From Nitrosomonadales bacterium (GTDB taxonomy: Bacteria; Pseudomonadota; Gammaproteobacteria; Burkholderiales; Gallionellaceae): a stretch of DNA of 45,360 nucleotides. The stretch's first letter is position 1. Each line of letters opens with the position of its first letter. The DNA is taken from NCBI GenBank assembly GCA_947475825.1, contig CANJMS010000007.1:1-45360 (forward strand). The letters run 5' to 3'. Below the pieces are notes generated by a model that saw only the letters and a list, made by a program, of their open reading frames with translations, had not been told where the DNA came from and searched no databases. Below, one piece after another: positions 1 to 7,699 of this stretch. The translations under genes were made by a program, and so were the position numbers.

Positions 1-2
1 TG

Positions 3-131
3 GCCAAATTTAATGGCATACCTAAACATACGTTCTATTTGCATCTGAAAGAAACTGAATATCGTTTTAATCATCGTCGTGATAATCTTTACCTTGAACT
101 ACTCAAATTATTGAGATTGAATCCGCTTTAG
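3..131 (+). pseudogene. IS1595-family transposase, C-terminal end (cut by window start)
   Basis: The open frame enters at the window edge and ends at TAG 129-131. It encodes about 42 residues with the segment KHTFYLHLKETEYRFNH, then RRDNLY and a leucine-rich end, typical of the C-terminus of IS1595-family (ISSod11-like) DDE transposases. A near-identical C-terminal fragment lies at 36888-37048 and the two share the sequence after the stop (GCTTC.TAAGACCC), which is probably the IS end. Whether the rest of the gene is intact cannot be seen here. Confidence 0.7.
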
Positions 132-183
132 CTTCCTAAGACCCTAAAAAATTAACAAGGTGCTGCTGCGGATCGTCGCTTCG

Positions 184-217
184 CGCCGACTATAAATCTC
201 GGCGTTATGTTTTTTTA
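184..217 (+). terminator. Hairpin plus T-run, possible terminator
   Basis: CGCCGA at 184-189 pairs perfectly with TCGGCG at 199-204 over a 9-nt loop. A run of T follows at 210-217 after a 5-nt gap. It lies downstream of the IS1595 transposase end on the same strand. The gap before the T-run makes it a weaker candidate than the terminators at 23706 and 29972. Confidence 0.4.
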
Positions 218-356
218 GTACAGCAAAATTTAATTTTCAAGAAATGAAAAATTTATAGGGAAGATGCCCTCCGATTTGGTATTGGTGCATTTGGAGAAAA
301 CGCAGAATGAAAATTTTTTAAGTGAAACGAAGTAGCCGAGAGATGCATCTTTCACA

Positions 357-466
357 TAGAGCAGTGAGTTTCGCATACTCCAGTGCCAATCACTTCGTGC
401 CCGCCTGGCGAAAATTAACTTGTACCCGTAGGTCCGCACCGCTTCCTTCCATATTCACGATCACCC
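357..466 (-). pseudogene. Displaced duplicate of the 3' end of uvrD (37 codons)
   Basis: This segment aligns without gaps to 1441-1550, the last 37 sense codons of the uvrD gene. I counted 12 mismatches, all at third codon positions and all synonymous, so the encoded peptide (ending LALEYAKLTAL) is identical. Homology stops exactly at the last sense codon: the uvrD stop is replaced by TGT and the frame runs about 12 codons further. On the other side homology ends at 466. The fragment has no start and is not a gene. Divergence limited to synonymous sites implies that the two copies evolved separately in working genes before being brought together. Confidence 0.85.
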
Positions 467-551
467 TATAGGCTAATAGGAAAAACTGGCACAACTCGGC
501 TGTAAATTTTTACTGCCATTCCCCCAGCAAAAAACAATACCTAAAAACCGA

Positions 552-1181
552 TCACTGATCGGTACGCACCAACCGCACATGGTTATTACTAGAGCGGAGG
601 TTGCTGACGACGAGGCCATCGCGGAAAAAAATGCCCCAGGCGAAGTAGGGGTAAACAATGTGGGGCGGGGGGGAGACAACCAGGGGCGAGCTAGACCAAA
701 ACTCCAGGGGCTTCGTGTTTGGAAACCAGGTTGCATCGATAGTGGGGCCGGGGGAAGTCACTCCGTTATTTACGATGCTTTGTAGTTCTTCCAGAGTGGG
801 CAAGCGCCAGTCGTTGAAACCGCACAGATTGGTGGCGTTGACCGCGTTTTTGAAACCGACACTGTTGGTCGGCGCGTCAATTTCGTCTTGGGTGGGCTTG
901 GAGAGGACGTTTGTTGCTGAATCAATTTTTTGCTCTGACGCGGCGCTGTCGTAATTGGTGTACGTTTGATCCCAACCACGCAGCCCGTCATCGGCGGTTT
1001 TCACTTCCCACATCAAGCCGGTGACGTTGTCCCGTACGCAGCCGCCCACAACACTGCTGAAGTGCGCCAAGCCGGGGGCTTGCGCACTTCCACCGCCCAC
1101 GCCACACGCGGTTAACACGATGCCAATAAATAACGCCGTTATGCTATGGCCGAATGCTTGGGTGAATTTGATGTGGTTCAT
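552..1181 (-). CDS. DUF1566 (Lcl C-terminal-like) lipoprotein
   Basis: About 209 residues with an N-terminal hydrophobic segment and the lipobox LTAC around residues 23-26, so probably a lipoprotein made by signal peptidase II. The remainder shows the DUF1566 pattern: DNVTGLMWEV, then GFNDWRLPTLEELQSIV, then FWSSS and a final NHVRLVR. This fold is common in secreted and surface proteins of Proteobacteria; its biochemical role is unknown. ATG 1181 is preferred over ATG 1193 because AAGGA lies about 10 nt upstream of it, whereas the earlier ATG overlaps that site. The gene lies between two copies of the uvrD 3' end, so it may have arrived with the segment that duplicated that tail. Confidence 0.75.
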   Translation of the reverse strand: MNHIKFTQAFGHSITALFIGIVLTACGVGGGSAQAPGLAHFSSVVGGCVRDNVTGLMWEVKTADDGLRGWDQTYTNYDSAASEQKIDSATNVLSKPTQDEIDAPTNSVGFKNAVNATNLCGFNDWRLPTLEELQSIVNNGVTSPGPTIDATWFPNTKPLEFWSSSPLVVSPPPHIVYPYFAWGIFFRDGLVVSNLRSSNNHVRLVRTDQ

Positions 1182-1193
1182 GCTTGCCTGCAT

Positions 1194-1437
1194 CCTTAGT
1201 AGGGAGTGCTGTTGCGTTGTGTTCCATTTCGCCAGATTGATGCGAACGATAACTATCAGATTTAAATTACGCTACTTGCGCGCTACAAATAGTCACGTGC
1301 ATTTTACTCCCTTCGAGTTTGTCAAACATCAGCTTTTTCCAATATGAAAAAATGGAATGGACGCTGATTAAAAGCTAGATTTTCACTTCCATATTTTTAT
1401 TGAATTTAAAAGCATGCCGGCCTTTGCGAACTGTTGC
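1194..1437. other. Non-coding gap between uvrD and the DUF1566 gene
   Basis: No convincing gene on either strand. The part at 1250-1420 is A/T-rich and presumably holds the promoter of the minus-strand lipoprotein gene. I see no clear terminator for uvrD. Confidence 0.4.
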
Positions 1438-3879
1438 CTAAAGCGCAGTAAGCTTGGCATATTCCAGCGCCAACCACTTCGTGCCCGCCTGACGAAAATT
1501 GACTTGCACGCGTAGGTCCGCACCGCTTCCTTCCATATTCACGATCACCCCTTCACCAAATTTGGCGTGTTGCACGGCTTGGCTGATACGCCAGGTCGAT
1601 GCGCCAGCGGGGCGCGGGGCGGGCGTGGCAATAATTTCCGGCGACTTGAATGAGGTTGGTTGGCGATTGTTTTGATAGGCAGATACTTCAACTCGAGGCG
1701 TTAACCAGTGCAGCAATTCCTCTGGTATCTCGCGCAAAAAACTGGACACCACACTGAAATTCACCTGCCCGTGCAACATTCGGCGTTGTGCGAAACTTAA
1801 ATACAATCGACGGCGCGCGCGGGTAATCGCCACATACATCAGTCGCCGTTCTTCTGCCAAACCATCTTCAGCGTTGCGGCTATTTTGATGTGGGAACAAG
1901 CCTTCCTCCAGGCCGCCAATAAATACGCTGTGAAATTCCAAACCCTTGGCCGCATGCACAGTCATTAAATGCACCGCATCGGCGTTAGTATCGGCCTGCC
2001 GTTCGCCGGATTCCAGCGCGGCATGGTTCATAAATTCGGCAAGGCTGTCATCTTCATTTTCATGTACAAATAAAGTCGCAGCGTTTATCAGCTCGTTCAA
2101 ATTATCCAGTCGTTCCTGTGCCTCACGCTGCTTGGCATTGGCGGGCGAAGTGGAAGTGCGCGTAACACGTGACTGTTGCTGCACAGCCGCTGCAGGTGCT
2201 TCACTTTGATAATGCGCGATCAAACCGCTGTGTTGCAATACGTGGTCTATCACTTCGGGGAGCGGGAGGGTGGAGCCGGAGGCTCCGGGTACCCCCCGGC
2301 CTACCCCTTGCGGGTGGAGCGGCAAGTCACGGGTGGAATCGCGCAGCATTTCTATAAGCGCAACAAATCCGGCTATCCCTTTGCCTGGTTTGGACGCGTT
2401 GATGTTTGGTAAATCAGGTGGCAAGTTGTGCTCTGTTTCATTGTCCCCTTGTGGGGCCATGCCAGGCAGCTGCGTGGCAAGAGGGGCATTTTTTGCGGGG
2501 AGGCCACGCGTCACCAAAGGTAGGCAATCCGCATCCAACCTTCGGTTGGGCAGAATTGACACCGCCGCTTGCCACAAACTGATTTTTTGCGCACTGGCTA
2601 TTTCCTGTAACTGCTCTATCGAGCGCGTGCCGATACCGCGCGTGGGGAAATTGATGATGCGTAACAAGGCTTGATCGTCATCTGAATTTTGCATCAGGCG
2701 CAAATAAGCCAGCGCGTGTTTAATTTCTTGCCGCTCATAAAATCGCAGTCCGCCATACACCCGATAAGAAACACCAGCCGACACCAGCGCGTGTTCTATC
2801 ACCCGTGATTGAGCGTTGGAGCGATAGAGTACCGCCATCTCAGTCAGATGCACGCCGTCGCGATTGAGATGACGAATCTCGTCCACAATAAATTTTGCTT
2901 CTTCCGCATCCGTTGGGGCTTCATACACGCGCAACGGCTCGCCTTTGTTTTCTGCCGTCCACAAATTCTTGCCGAGGCGGGAGCGATTATTTTTTATAAG
3001 CGTATTGGCGGCGGTCAAAATGTTGCCATGCGAACGGTAATTTTGTTCCAGCTTGATCACATTTTTTATATGAAAATCGCGCGTGAGTTGTTGCATGTTG
3101 CCGACATTCGCGCCGCGAAAAGCATAGATCGATTGATCGTCATCGCCCACCGCAAACAGTGCATTGCGCTCGCCAGCCAATAATTTCAGCCACTGATATT
3201 GCAGCTTGTTGGTGTCCTGAAACTCATCTACCAGAATGTGCCGGAAGCGCGCCTGATAATGCTCGCGCAGCGATTGGTTGCGTGTCAGCAAAGTATGGCT
3301 GCGCAATAATAATTCACCGAAATCAACCACACCTTCGCGCTGGCATTGCTCGTCATAGGCAGCATAAATTTCCACGCGACGACGAGTATAGGGATCAAAT
3401 GCTTCCACTTCATGGGCTCGCAAACCTTGTTCTTTGCTGTTGCCTATAAAATTTTGCACCTCGCGTGGCGGAAATTTTTCTTCATCGACGTTGAGCGATT
3501 TCATCAAGCGCTTAATCATGCTCAGTTGATCGCCGCTGTCCAGAATTTGAAAGGTTTGCGGCAAGCCCGCTTCACGATAATGGGCGCGCAACATGCGATT
3601 GCATAATCCGTGAAACGTCCCCATCCACATGCCGCGTATGTTGATCGGCAGCATGGACGACAAGCGCATCATCATTTCTTTGGCAGCTTTGTTGGTGAAA
3701 GTCACCGCCAGAATTTCATGCGGGCTGACCTGCTCCGAGCTGATCAGCCAGGCGATGCGGGTGGTAAGTACGCGCGTTTTGCCACTACCCGCGCCAGCCA
3801 GTATCAGCGCGGATTGTGAGGGTAGGGTAACAGCGGAAAGTTGCTCGGAGTTGAGGCCGGAAAGCAGAGTAGGATTCAT
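1438..3879 (-). CDS. uvrD: DNA helicase II (UvrD), with in-frame insertions
   Basis: Superfamily 1A 3'-5' DNA helicase that unwinds DNA in nucleotide-excision and mismatch repair. The 813-residue product has Walker A AGAGSGKT near residue 29, motif Ia (AVTFTNKAAKEM), Walker B ILVDEFQDTN near 214, GDDDQSIYAFRGA, and the late motifs LMTVHAAKGLEF and VAITRARRRLYLSF. It is about 90 residues longer than the roughly 720 of the family. The surplus lies around residues 430-540 (plus-strand 2260-2600), in the 2B region, and includes one copy of a dispersed 25-bp repeat and a 57-bp insertion bounded by 7-bp direct repeats. All insertions keep the frame and the motifs on both sides are intact, so the protein is probably functional. 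Its last 37 codons are duplicated at 357-466. Confidence 0.95.
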   Translation of the reverse strand: MNPTLLSGLNSEQLSAVTLPSQSALILAGAGSGKTRVLTTRIAWLISSEQVSPHEILAVTFTNKAAKEMMMRLSSMLPINIRGMWMGTFHGLCNRMLRAHYREAGLPQTFQILDSGDQLSMIKRLMKSLNVDEEKFPPREVQNFIGNSKEQGLRAHEVEAFDPYTRRRVEIYAAYDEQCQREGVVDFGELLLRSHTLLTRNQSLREHYQARFRHILVDEFQDTNKLQYQWLKLLAGERNALFAVGDDDQSIYAFRGANVGNMQQLTRDFHIKNVIKLEQNYRSHGNILTAANTLIKNNRSRLGKNLWTAENKGEPLRVYEAPTDAEEAKFIVDEIRHLNRDGVHLTEMAVLYRSNAQSRVIEHALVSAGVSYRVYGGLRFYERQEIKHALAYLRLMQNSDDDQALLRIINFPTRGIGTRSIEQLQEIASAQKISLWQAAVSILPNRRLDADCLPLVTRGLPAKNAPLATQLPGMAPQGDNETEHNLPPDLPNINASKPGKGIAGFVALIEMLRDSTRDLPLHPQGVGRGVPGASGSTLPLPEVIDHVLQHSGLIAHYQSEAPAAAVQQQSRVTRTSTSPANAKQREAQERLDNLNELINAATLFVHENEDDSLAEFMNHAALESGERQADTNADAVHLMTVHAAKGLEFHSVFIGGLEEGLFPHQNSRNAEDGLAEERRLMYVAITRARRRLYLSFAQRRMLHGQVNFSVVSSFLREIPEELLHWLTPRVEVSAYQNNRQPTSFKSPEIIATPAPRPAGASTWRISQAVQHAKFGEGVIVNMEGSGADLRVQVNFRQAGTKWLALEYAKLTAL
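2259..2322 (-). repeat. 57-bp in-frame insertion in uvrD bounded by 7-bp direct repeats
   Basis: GGAGCGG occurs at 2259-2265 and again at 2316-2322, exactly 57 bp apart. In the protein the segment separates DLPL from a second LPLPEVIDHV, where other UvrD proteins read straight through DLPLPEVIDHV. The insert encodes 19 residues and contains the perfect inverted repeat GGAGCC-GGA-GGCTCC (2274-2288). This is what a small palindromic mobile element with a target-site duplication would leave. Confidence 0.6.
2436..2460 (-). repeat. Dispersed mini-repeat, copy in uvrD
   Basis: On the minus strand this 25-bp copy is identical to 38292-38316 in the DUF484 gene; its 19-bp core GCCCCACAAGGGGACAATG also occurs at 27854-27872. 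In uvrD it encodes MAPQGDNE within the extra segment not expected in the family. The core CCCC-ACAA-GGGG can form a small hairpin. Confidence 0.75.
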
Positions 3880-4050
3880 GACGGAATTATGCCATTAAAA
3901 ACTGTTGCGCCTACCATCACAGTTTTACCCAATGCATCAAAATGCAGGGAAATAATCTTCGACCAAGCCAAAGTTTTTTCATTTCTGAACGGACTTGATG
4001 TTGAAGCAAGCGGCAAGTTGGCTGATTTTATGCTCTGCCTGGCGCTCGCT

Positions 4051-4212
4051 TCAGCATTTTATTGGTTGACCGCTGGTGACGGTTATCGTGCCAAGTGTTT
4101 TGACGGGTGCTTCGCTGGTCTGCTCCGGCATTCTCGCTTCTTCCGCCACGGCGGAAAACGTAAACATCCCAACCAGAATATGACAAGCAACAATGATTCT
4201 TTGTATTTTCAT
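4051..4212 (-). pseudogene. TonB-dependent receptor, N-terminal stub
   Basis: A 53-codon frame begins at ATG 4212 behind a strong ribosome site (AGAGAGGG) and ends at TGA 4051. It encodes a signal peptide (MKIQRIIVACHILVGMFTFS, then AVAEE) and the segment LGTITVTSGQP, which resembles the TonB-box and plug start of TonB-dependent receptors. Nothing of the plug or barrel follows in any frame before uvrD, so most of the gene has been lost. Its place just downstream of exbD suggests the uptake cluster once had, or neighboured, a second receptor. A translated short secreted peptide cannot be excluded. Confidence 0.6.
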
Positions 4213-4316
4213 GTGTCCCTCTCTTTAAAAAGTATTGTAACAAAATTTGAATTTTCAGACCTACCCTACACTTTCTTGACCTTTTGCAAATTTCTTAAAT
4301 CCCAACAATTGACGCA

Positions 4317-4739
4317 CTAATTTTGCGATGCCGGATCCGTAACAAAGCCTATGCGCGTCATCCCTGCTTTGGCTGCACTGGACATTACTTGCGCCACTAA
4401 TTCGTAATGAGCTTGAGCATCCGCACGGATATGAAGCTCTGGCTGGGGTTGTTTCTTTGCTTCCAGCAAAAAATATACGGACAGTGAAGCCTGCTCAACC
4501 CGCTCACCGTTCCAATATAAATCACCGTTTGCACGGATACCAAATTCAATGTGATCCGGTTTGGTGTGGCTGATATTGCTCGACGCCTTGGGCAAATTAA
4601 TATTGACTGCATGGGTCAACAGTGGCGCGGTAATAATAAATACCACCAGCAATACCAGCATCACATCCACTAGCGGCACCACGTTAATTTCTGCCATAGG
4701 CCCCTGATGGCGACGGGAATCAAAATTTCCAAATGCCAT
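4317..4739 (-). CDS. exbD: ExbD biopolymer transport protein
   Basis: Inner-membrane partner of ExbB in the proton-driven motor that energises TonB. 140 residues, normal length. One membrane segment (about 20-42) follows a short cytoplasmic start and carries Asp25 in PLVDVMLVLLVVF, the position of the essential aspartate of E. coli ExbD. The remainder (about 45-135) is the periplasmic domain, with the late motif LHIRADAQAHYELV. Last gene of the receptor-PepSY-tonB-exbB-exbD series, 107 nt behind exbB. It could also be called TolR by fold, but the neighbouring tonB and receptor favour ExbD. Confidence 0.9.
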   Translation of the reverse strand: MAFGNFDSRRHQGPMAEINVVPLVDVMLVLLVVFIITAPLLTHAVNINLPKASSNISHTKPDHIEFGIRANGDLYWNGERVEQASLSVYFLLEAKKQPQPELHIRADAQAHYELVAQVMSSAAKAGMTRIGFVTDPASQN

Positions 4740-4846
4740 ATCAACTCCCTTTATAATTTTTATAACAGGTAATTTTTAATCCTTGCCCACACACGCGTGC
4801 TTATTTGCCTATCGAATTTCAGTCCATATGGGAATGACTGAAATCG

Positions 4847-5527
4847 CTACGTTTTCTTGTCACCCACCGTCACCAACACATATAAATCATGCGCAAAGTT
4901 ATCCAGTTTCGCCAGCCAAATTCGATTGCGGCGTGTAAATGAGTTGTACGCCAACACGGCTGGAATCGCTACCGCCAGACCCACTGCAGTCATTATCAAC
5001 GCTTCCCCAACTGGCCCGGCCACCTTGTCCAACGTGCCTTGCCCGCTCATGCCGATTTGCACCAGCGCATGATAAATTCCCCACACTGTGCCAAATAATC
5101 CAACAAACGGCGCAGCTGAACCTGCTGATGCCAATACCGTTAAGCCATATTCAACTTTGGTTGATTCCTGATCGATACCGTTACGCAATACGCGCGTTAA
5201 ATACTCGGATATACCACCAGCTGCCAATAGTTTCCCTACCCCGCTTTGATTGCCTTTGCTAACCGAGAGTGCTTCCCGTGCCAAGGCAGAAAAGGCATTG
5301 TCGTCACTTTTGACACTCAGCGTTACTTCCATATCTTGCAGTGAACTCGCTTCCCAAAATTCTTTCAAAAATGCTTCGGCTCGCTTGTTGGCCGATAAAT
5401 TTGCCAGTGCTTTGGTCACGATAAGATACCAACTCGCCACTGACAATAGCAGCAATAACATTAATACTCCGAGACCCATTGCATCCGCCTGGAAAATAAA
5501 ATGTGCGAAACCCAAACTGTTTTCCAT
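4847..5527 (-). CDS. exbB: ExbB / MotA-TolQ-ExbB family proton channel protein
   Basis: 226 residues with three membrane segments: about 14-36, 130-155 and 170-195. The TolQ/ExbB core is seen in GLTVLASAGSAAPFVGLFGTVWGIYHAL and in GPVGEALIMTAVGLAVAIPAV. The threonine and glutamate of these helices that take part in proton flow in the family are present. ExbB pentamers surround the ExbD dimer and transmit the proton-motive force to TonB. The gene lies 18 nt behind tonB in the same operon. Confidence 0.93.
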   Translation of the reverse strand: MENSLGFAHFIFQADAMGLGVLMLLLLLSVASWYLIVTKALANLSANKRAEAFLKEFWEASSLQDMEVTLSVKSDDNAFSALAREALSVSKGNQSGVGKLLAAGGISEYLTRVLRNGIDQESTKVEYGLTVLASAGSAAPFVGLFGTVWGIYHALVQIGMSGQGTLDKVAGPVGEALIMTAVGLAVAIPAVLAYNSFTRRNRIWLAKLDNFAHDLYVLVTVGDKKT

Positions 5528-5545
5528 GTTTTTCCCTTATAAAAA

Positions 5546-6229
5546 TCATTGTGACAAACTAAAATTAAACGGTTGTAATGCGGAAGCACTCATTACCACA
5601 CCATTTCGCACGGGTGGATTGCATCGCCATGTTCTCACTGCCTCCAATGCGGCATTGTCAAGACGTGCGAAACCTGAAGATGTCTGAATAATTGCATTTG
5701 TCACTTTGCCATCTTCACCCAACCTGACGCGCAAAACTACTCTACCCTGCTCATCCATACGTTTTGATAACGTTGGATAATAGGGTGCCGCACGTTCCAA
5801 ACAAATCACCGACAGTTCGCTACTTAATGCAATGACTTCTGGTGGTGCAGGTAATACCACGGGGGCTTGTGCCACTAACTGTTGTGGTTTGGGCGATTCA
5901 ATAGGTTGTGGATCAAGCGGTATTGGCTCCACCACAGGTTCTGGTGGTGGCACAGGGATAACAGGCTCATCAGGTAACACCACGGGGGTTTGCGCCACTA
6001 ATTGTTTTGGTTTGGGTGGCTCAACGGGGCGCGGCTTGGGTAAATCAGGTTCTGGTGGTTTGGGTTGCTCTGGTTCTGGCACAGGGGGGTTAATAAAATT
6101 CGCCATCAAAACCACAGCCTCATCTCGTATGGGAATAAATTCGTAACGCAACAAACCATATAGCCCCACACCATGCAGTGCCGTCACAAATAACAAACCA
6201 ATCAATTGTTCCTGCTTTAATTTATGCAA
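5546..6229 (-). CDS. tonB: TonB energy-transducing protein
   Basis: Links the ExbBD motor to the outer-membrane receptor. I place the start at TTG 6229 because the frame upstream lies inside the PepSY gene in another frame, no ATG precedes the membrane anchor, and GGGAG stands about 11 nt before this TTG. The 227-residue product has a membrane anchor (about 7-28), a long proline-rich periplasmic linker (about 45-130) and a TonB C-terminal domain with YYPTLSKRMDEQGRVVLRV and SSGFARLDNAALEAVRTW. The linker contains the direct repeat QLVAQTPVVLP / QLVAQAPVVLP, encoded by an imperfect 51-bp DNA repeat. Translation may be coupled to the PepSY gene, whose stop is 6 nt upstream. Confidence 0.88.
   Translation of the reverse strand: MHKLKQEQLIGLLFVTALHGVGLYGLLRYEFIPIRDEAVVLMANFINPPVPEPEQPKPPEPDLPKPRPVEPPKPKQLVAQTPVVLPDEPVIPVPPPEPVVEPIPLDPQPIESPKPQQLVAQAPVVLPAPPEVIALSSELSVICLERAAPYYPTLSKRMDEQGRVVLRVRLGEDGKVTNAIIQTSSGFARLDNAALEAVRTWRCNPPVRNGVVMSASALQPFNFSLSQ
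5850..6023 (-). repeat. Imperfect 51-bp direct repeat in the tonB linker
   Basis: Units 5850-5900 and 5973-6023 are spaced 123 bp (41 codons), so the frame is kept. Each encodes PKP.QLVAQ.PVVLP within the proline-rich linker. The spacing would lengthen the periplasmic reach of TonB. Probably an internal duplication. Confidence 0.7.
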
Positions 6230-6234
6230 TGAAC

Positions 6235-7671
6235 TTAATACTCCCGCAAGCCAAGAAATTTTCTCGTAGAGGGAATGTGCCGCAACACCCAGCGTTCCAT
6301 CAGTAAAACCAGAATCATCGTGATGCCCAAGAAAGGCAACAGAATACCCAACATCACTATGATGCCAATCAACCCGTAAGCAAACCTTGGCGCAGCCTGA
6401 TCTGGATTGGGCGCACCAAGCGTACCGGGGGAACGTCGCCGCCACCACAGCACCACGGAGCTAACCACCATTAACAACAATCCCAACGCCGTAAACACGC
6501 CTAACGCCTGATTAAACCAGCCAAATAATTGCCCCTCATGGATAGCAATGCCGTAACCGATAATACGATCCAGTAATGGTTTATCAGCGAATTTTTTCGT
6601 GGATTTAATCTCCCCCGTGGCTGCATCCAAAACCAAATTAACCCGTAGCGGACGATTTTGTGTTTCCGAGCGCGCTGTCCAATCGACAGGTGATCCTCCT
6701 GCCCCAGCTGAAAGTTTTTTGGATGGCGGTGAAATCATCACGGGAGCTGGCAAATTGAGCGGCTGAACTATGGCTATTAAACGATCCAACGCACTGTAAT
6801 CAATTTTTGGTTTAAGTGGCATAACAGGTGTGATATTGTGGTTTGCATGCTCAGCGTGTTCACCACCACCAGCTATCTCTGTAGCGGGCGTGTTCATTAA
6901 CTTTCTATCAGCCAGCTCGGATGAGCGCCCCGTTGTCCAGTCCTGTTGGACTATTTTAGTCACACCAATTTGACGTACTTCTTTTAGCAATCCACCCCAA
7001 GATTTCGCCCATGGCAAACCGGAAATAAGTAAAAACAGCACGAAAAACGAAACCCACAAACCTGCCACTGCATGAAGGTCGCGCCAGAATATGCGCTGTC
7101 CGCTATTAAACCGGGGATAAACGATGCCTGCCAAATTATTAATATTACGCGGCCACCACAAATACAGCCCCGTAATAACCATCACAATCGCCCAAGACGC
7201 AGCCAATTCAACGATATGCGTACCCTGGTCACCCAACAATAGCTCACCGTGAATACGATGCACCACAGGCATCAAACGCCAATCTTCATCTTTTTTTTGT
7301 AAAATCTCCAACGTTTCCGGATGCACATGGATGCGAAATTTTTGTTCATTGCTGCCCACAAACACGCGCACCGCAGATTGCGGCGATTCGGGTAGCTCAT
7401 ATGAATTGAACGTGGAACCGGGCACCGCCGCAAGTGCAGCCAAAACCTGCTCCTCGGCGGTCGCTCGCTTTCCTGTGACAACGAGATTATTATATGGACG
7501 ATCAAAACTTGCTTCGATCTGCGGCTTAAACAGATAGATTGTGCCGGTGATAGTGAGGATCAAAACAAACGGAATGCAAAACAGCCCCGCATAAAAGTGC
7601 CAACGCCAAATCGTACCGTATCTAGGCCAGCCACGTTTTTCACTAATTTCTACGGTTGAATTTGTCTTCAT
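6235..7671 (-). CDS. PepSY-associated transmembrane protein (putative iron-related reductase)
   Basis: 478 residues with four main membrane segments: about 25-50, 155-178, 205-225 and 385-465. It has the layout of PepSY_TM proteins: WRWHFYAGLFCIPFVLILTI at the start, HRIHGELLLG, a long periplasmic loop, then IAIHEGQLFGWFNQ. Conserved histidines in or near the helices (WRWHFYAG, HRIHGE, DLHAVAG, IHEGQLFG) resemble haem or metal ligands. Such proteins commonly sit beside TonB-dependent receptors and are thought to act as siderophore or ferric reductases; here that is inferred from context. A histidine-rich stretch (GEHAEHANHN) lies in the loop. Second gene of the operon, 28 nt after the receptor gene. 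Confidence 0.8.
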   Translation of the reverse strand: MKTNSTVEISEKRGWPRYGTIWRWHFYAGLFCIPFVLILTITGTIYLFKPQIEASFDRPYNNLVVTGKRATAEEQVLAALAAVPGSTFNSYELPESPQSAVRVFVGSNEQKFRIHVHPETLEILQKKDEDWRLMPVVHRIHGELLLGDQGTHIVELAASWAIVMVITGLYLWWPRNINNLAGIVYPRFNSGQRIFWRDLHAVAGLWVSFFVLFLLISGLPWAKSWGGLLKEVRQIGVTKIVQQDWTTGRSSELADRKLMNTPATEIAGGGEHAEHANHNITPVMPLKPKIDYSALDRLIAIVQPLNLPAPVMISPPSKKLSAGAGGSPVDWTARSETQNRPLRVNLVLDAATGEIKSTKKFADKPLLDRIIGYGIAIHEGQLFGWFNQALGVFTALGLLLMVVSSVVLWWRRRSPGTLGAPNPDQAAPRFAYGLIGIIVMLGILLPFLGITMILVLLMERWVLRHIPSTRKFLGLREY

Positions 7672-7699
7672 TTAACAACCCTACAGTTTCATTAAAATA

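Noticed and set aside
230-439. 69-codon minus-strand frame at the window start
   Set aside because: Overlaps the displaced uvrD tail in a different frame and has no recognisable content.
5832-6146. Glycine-rich plus-strand frame opposite tonB
   Set aside because: It is the reverse reading of the proline-rich TonB linker; the tonB frame has the anchor and C-terminal domain motifs.
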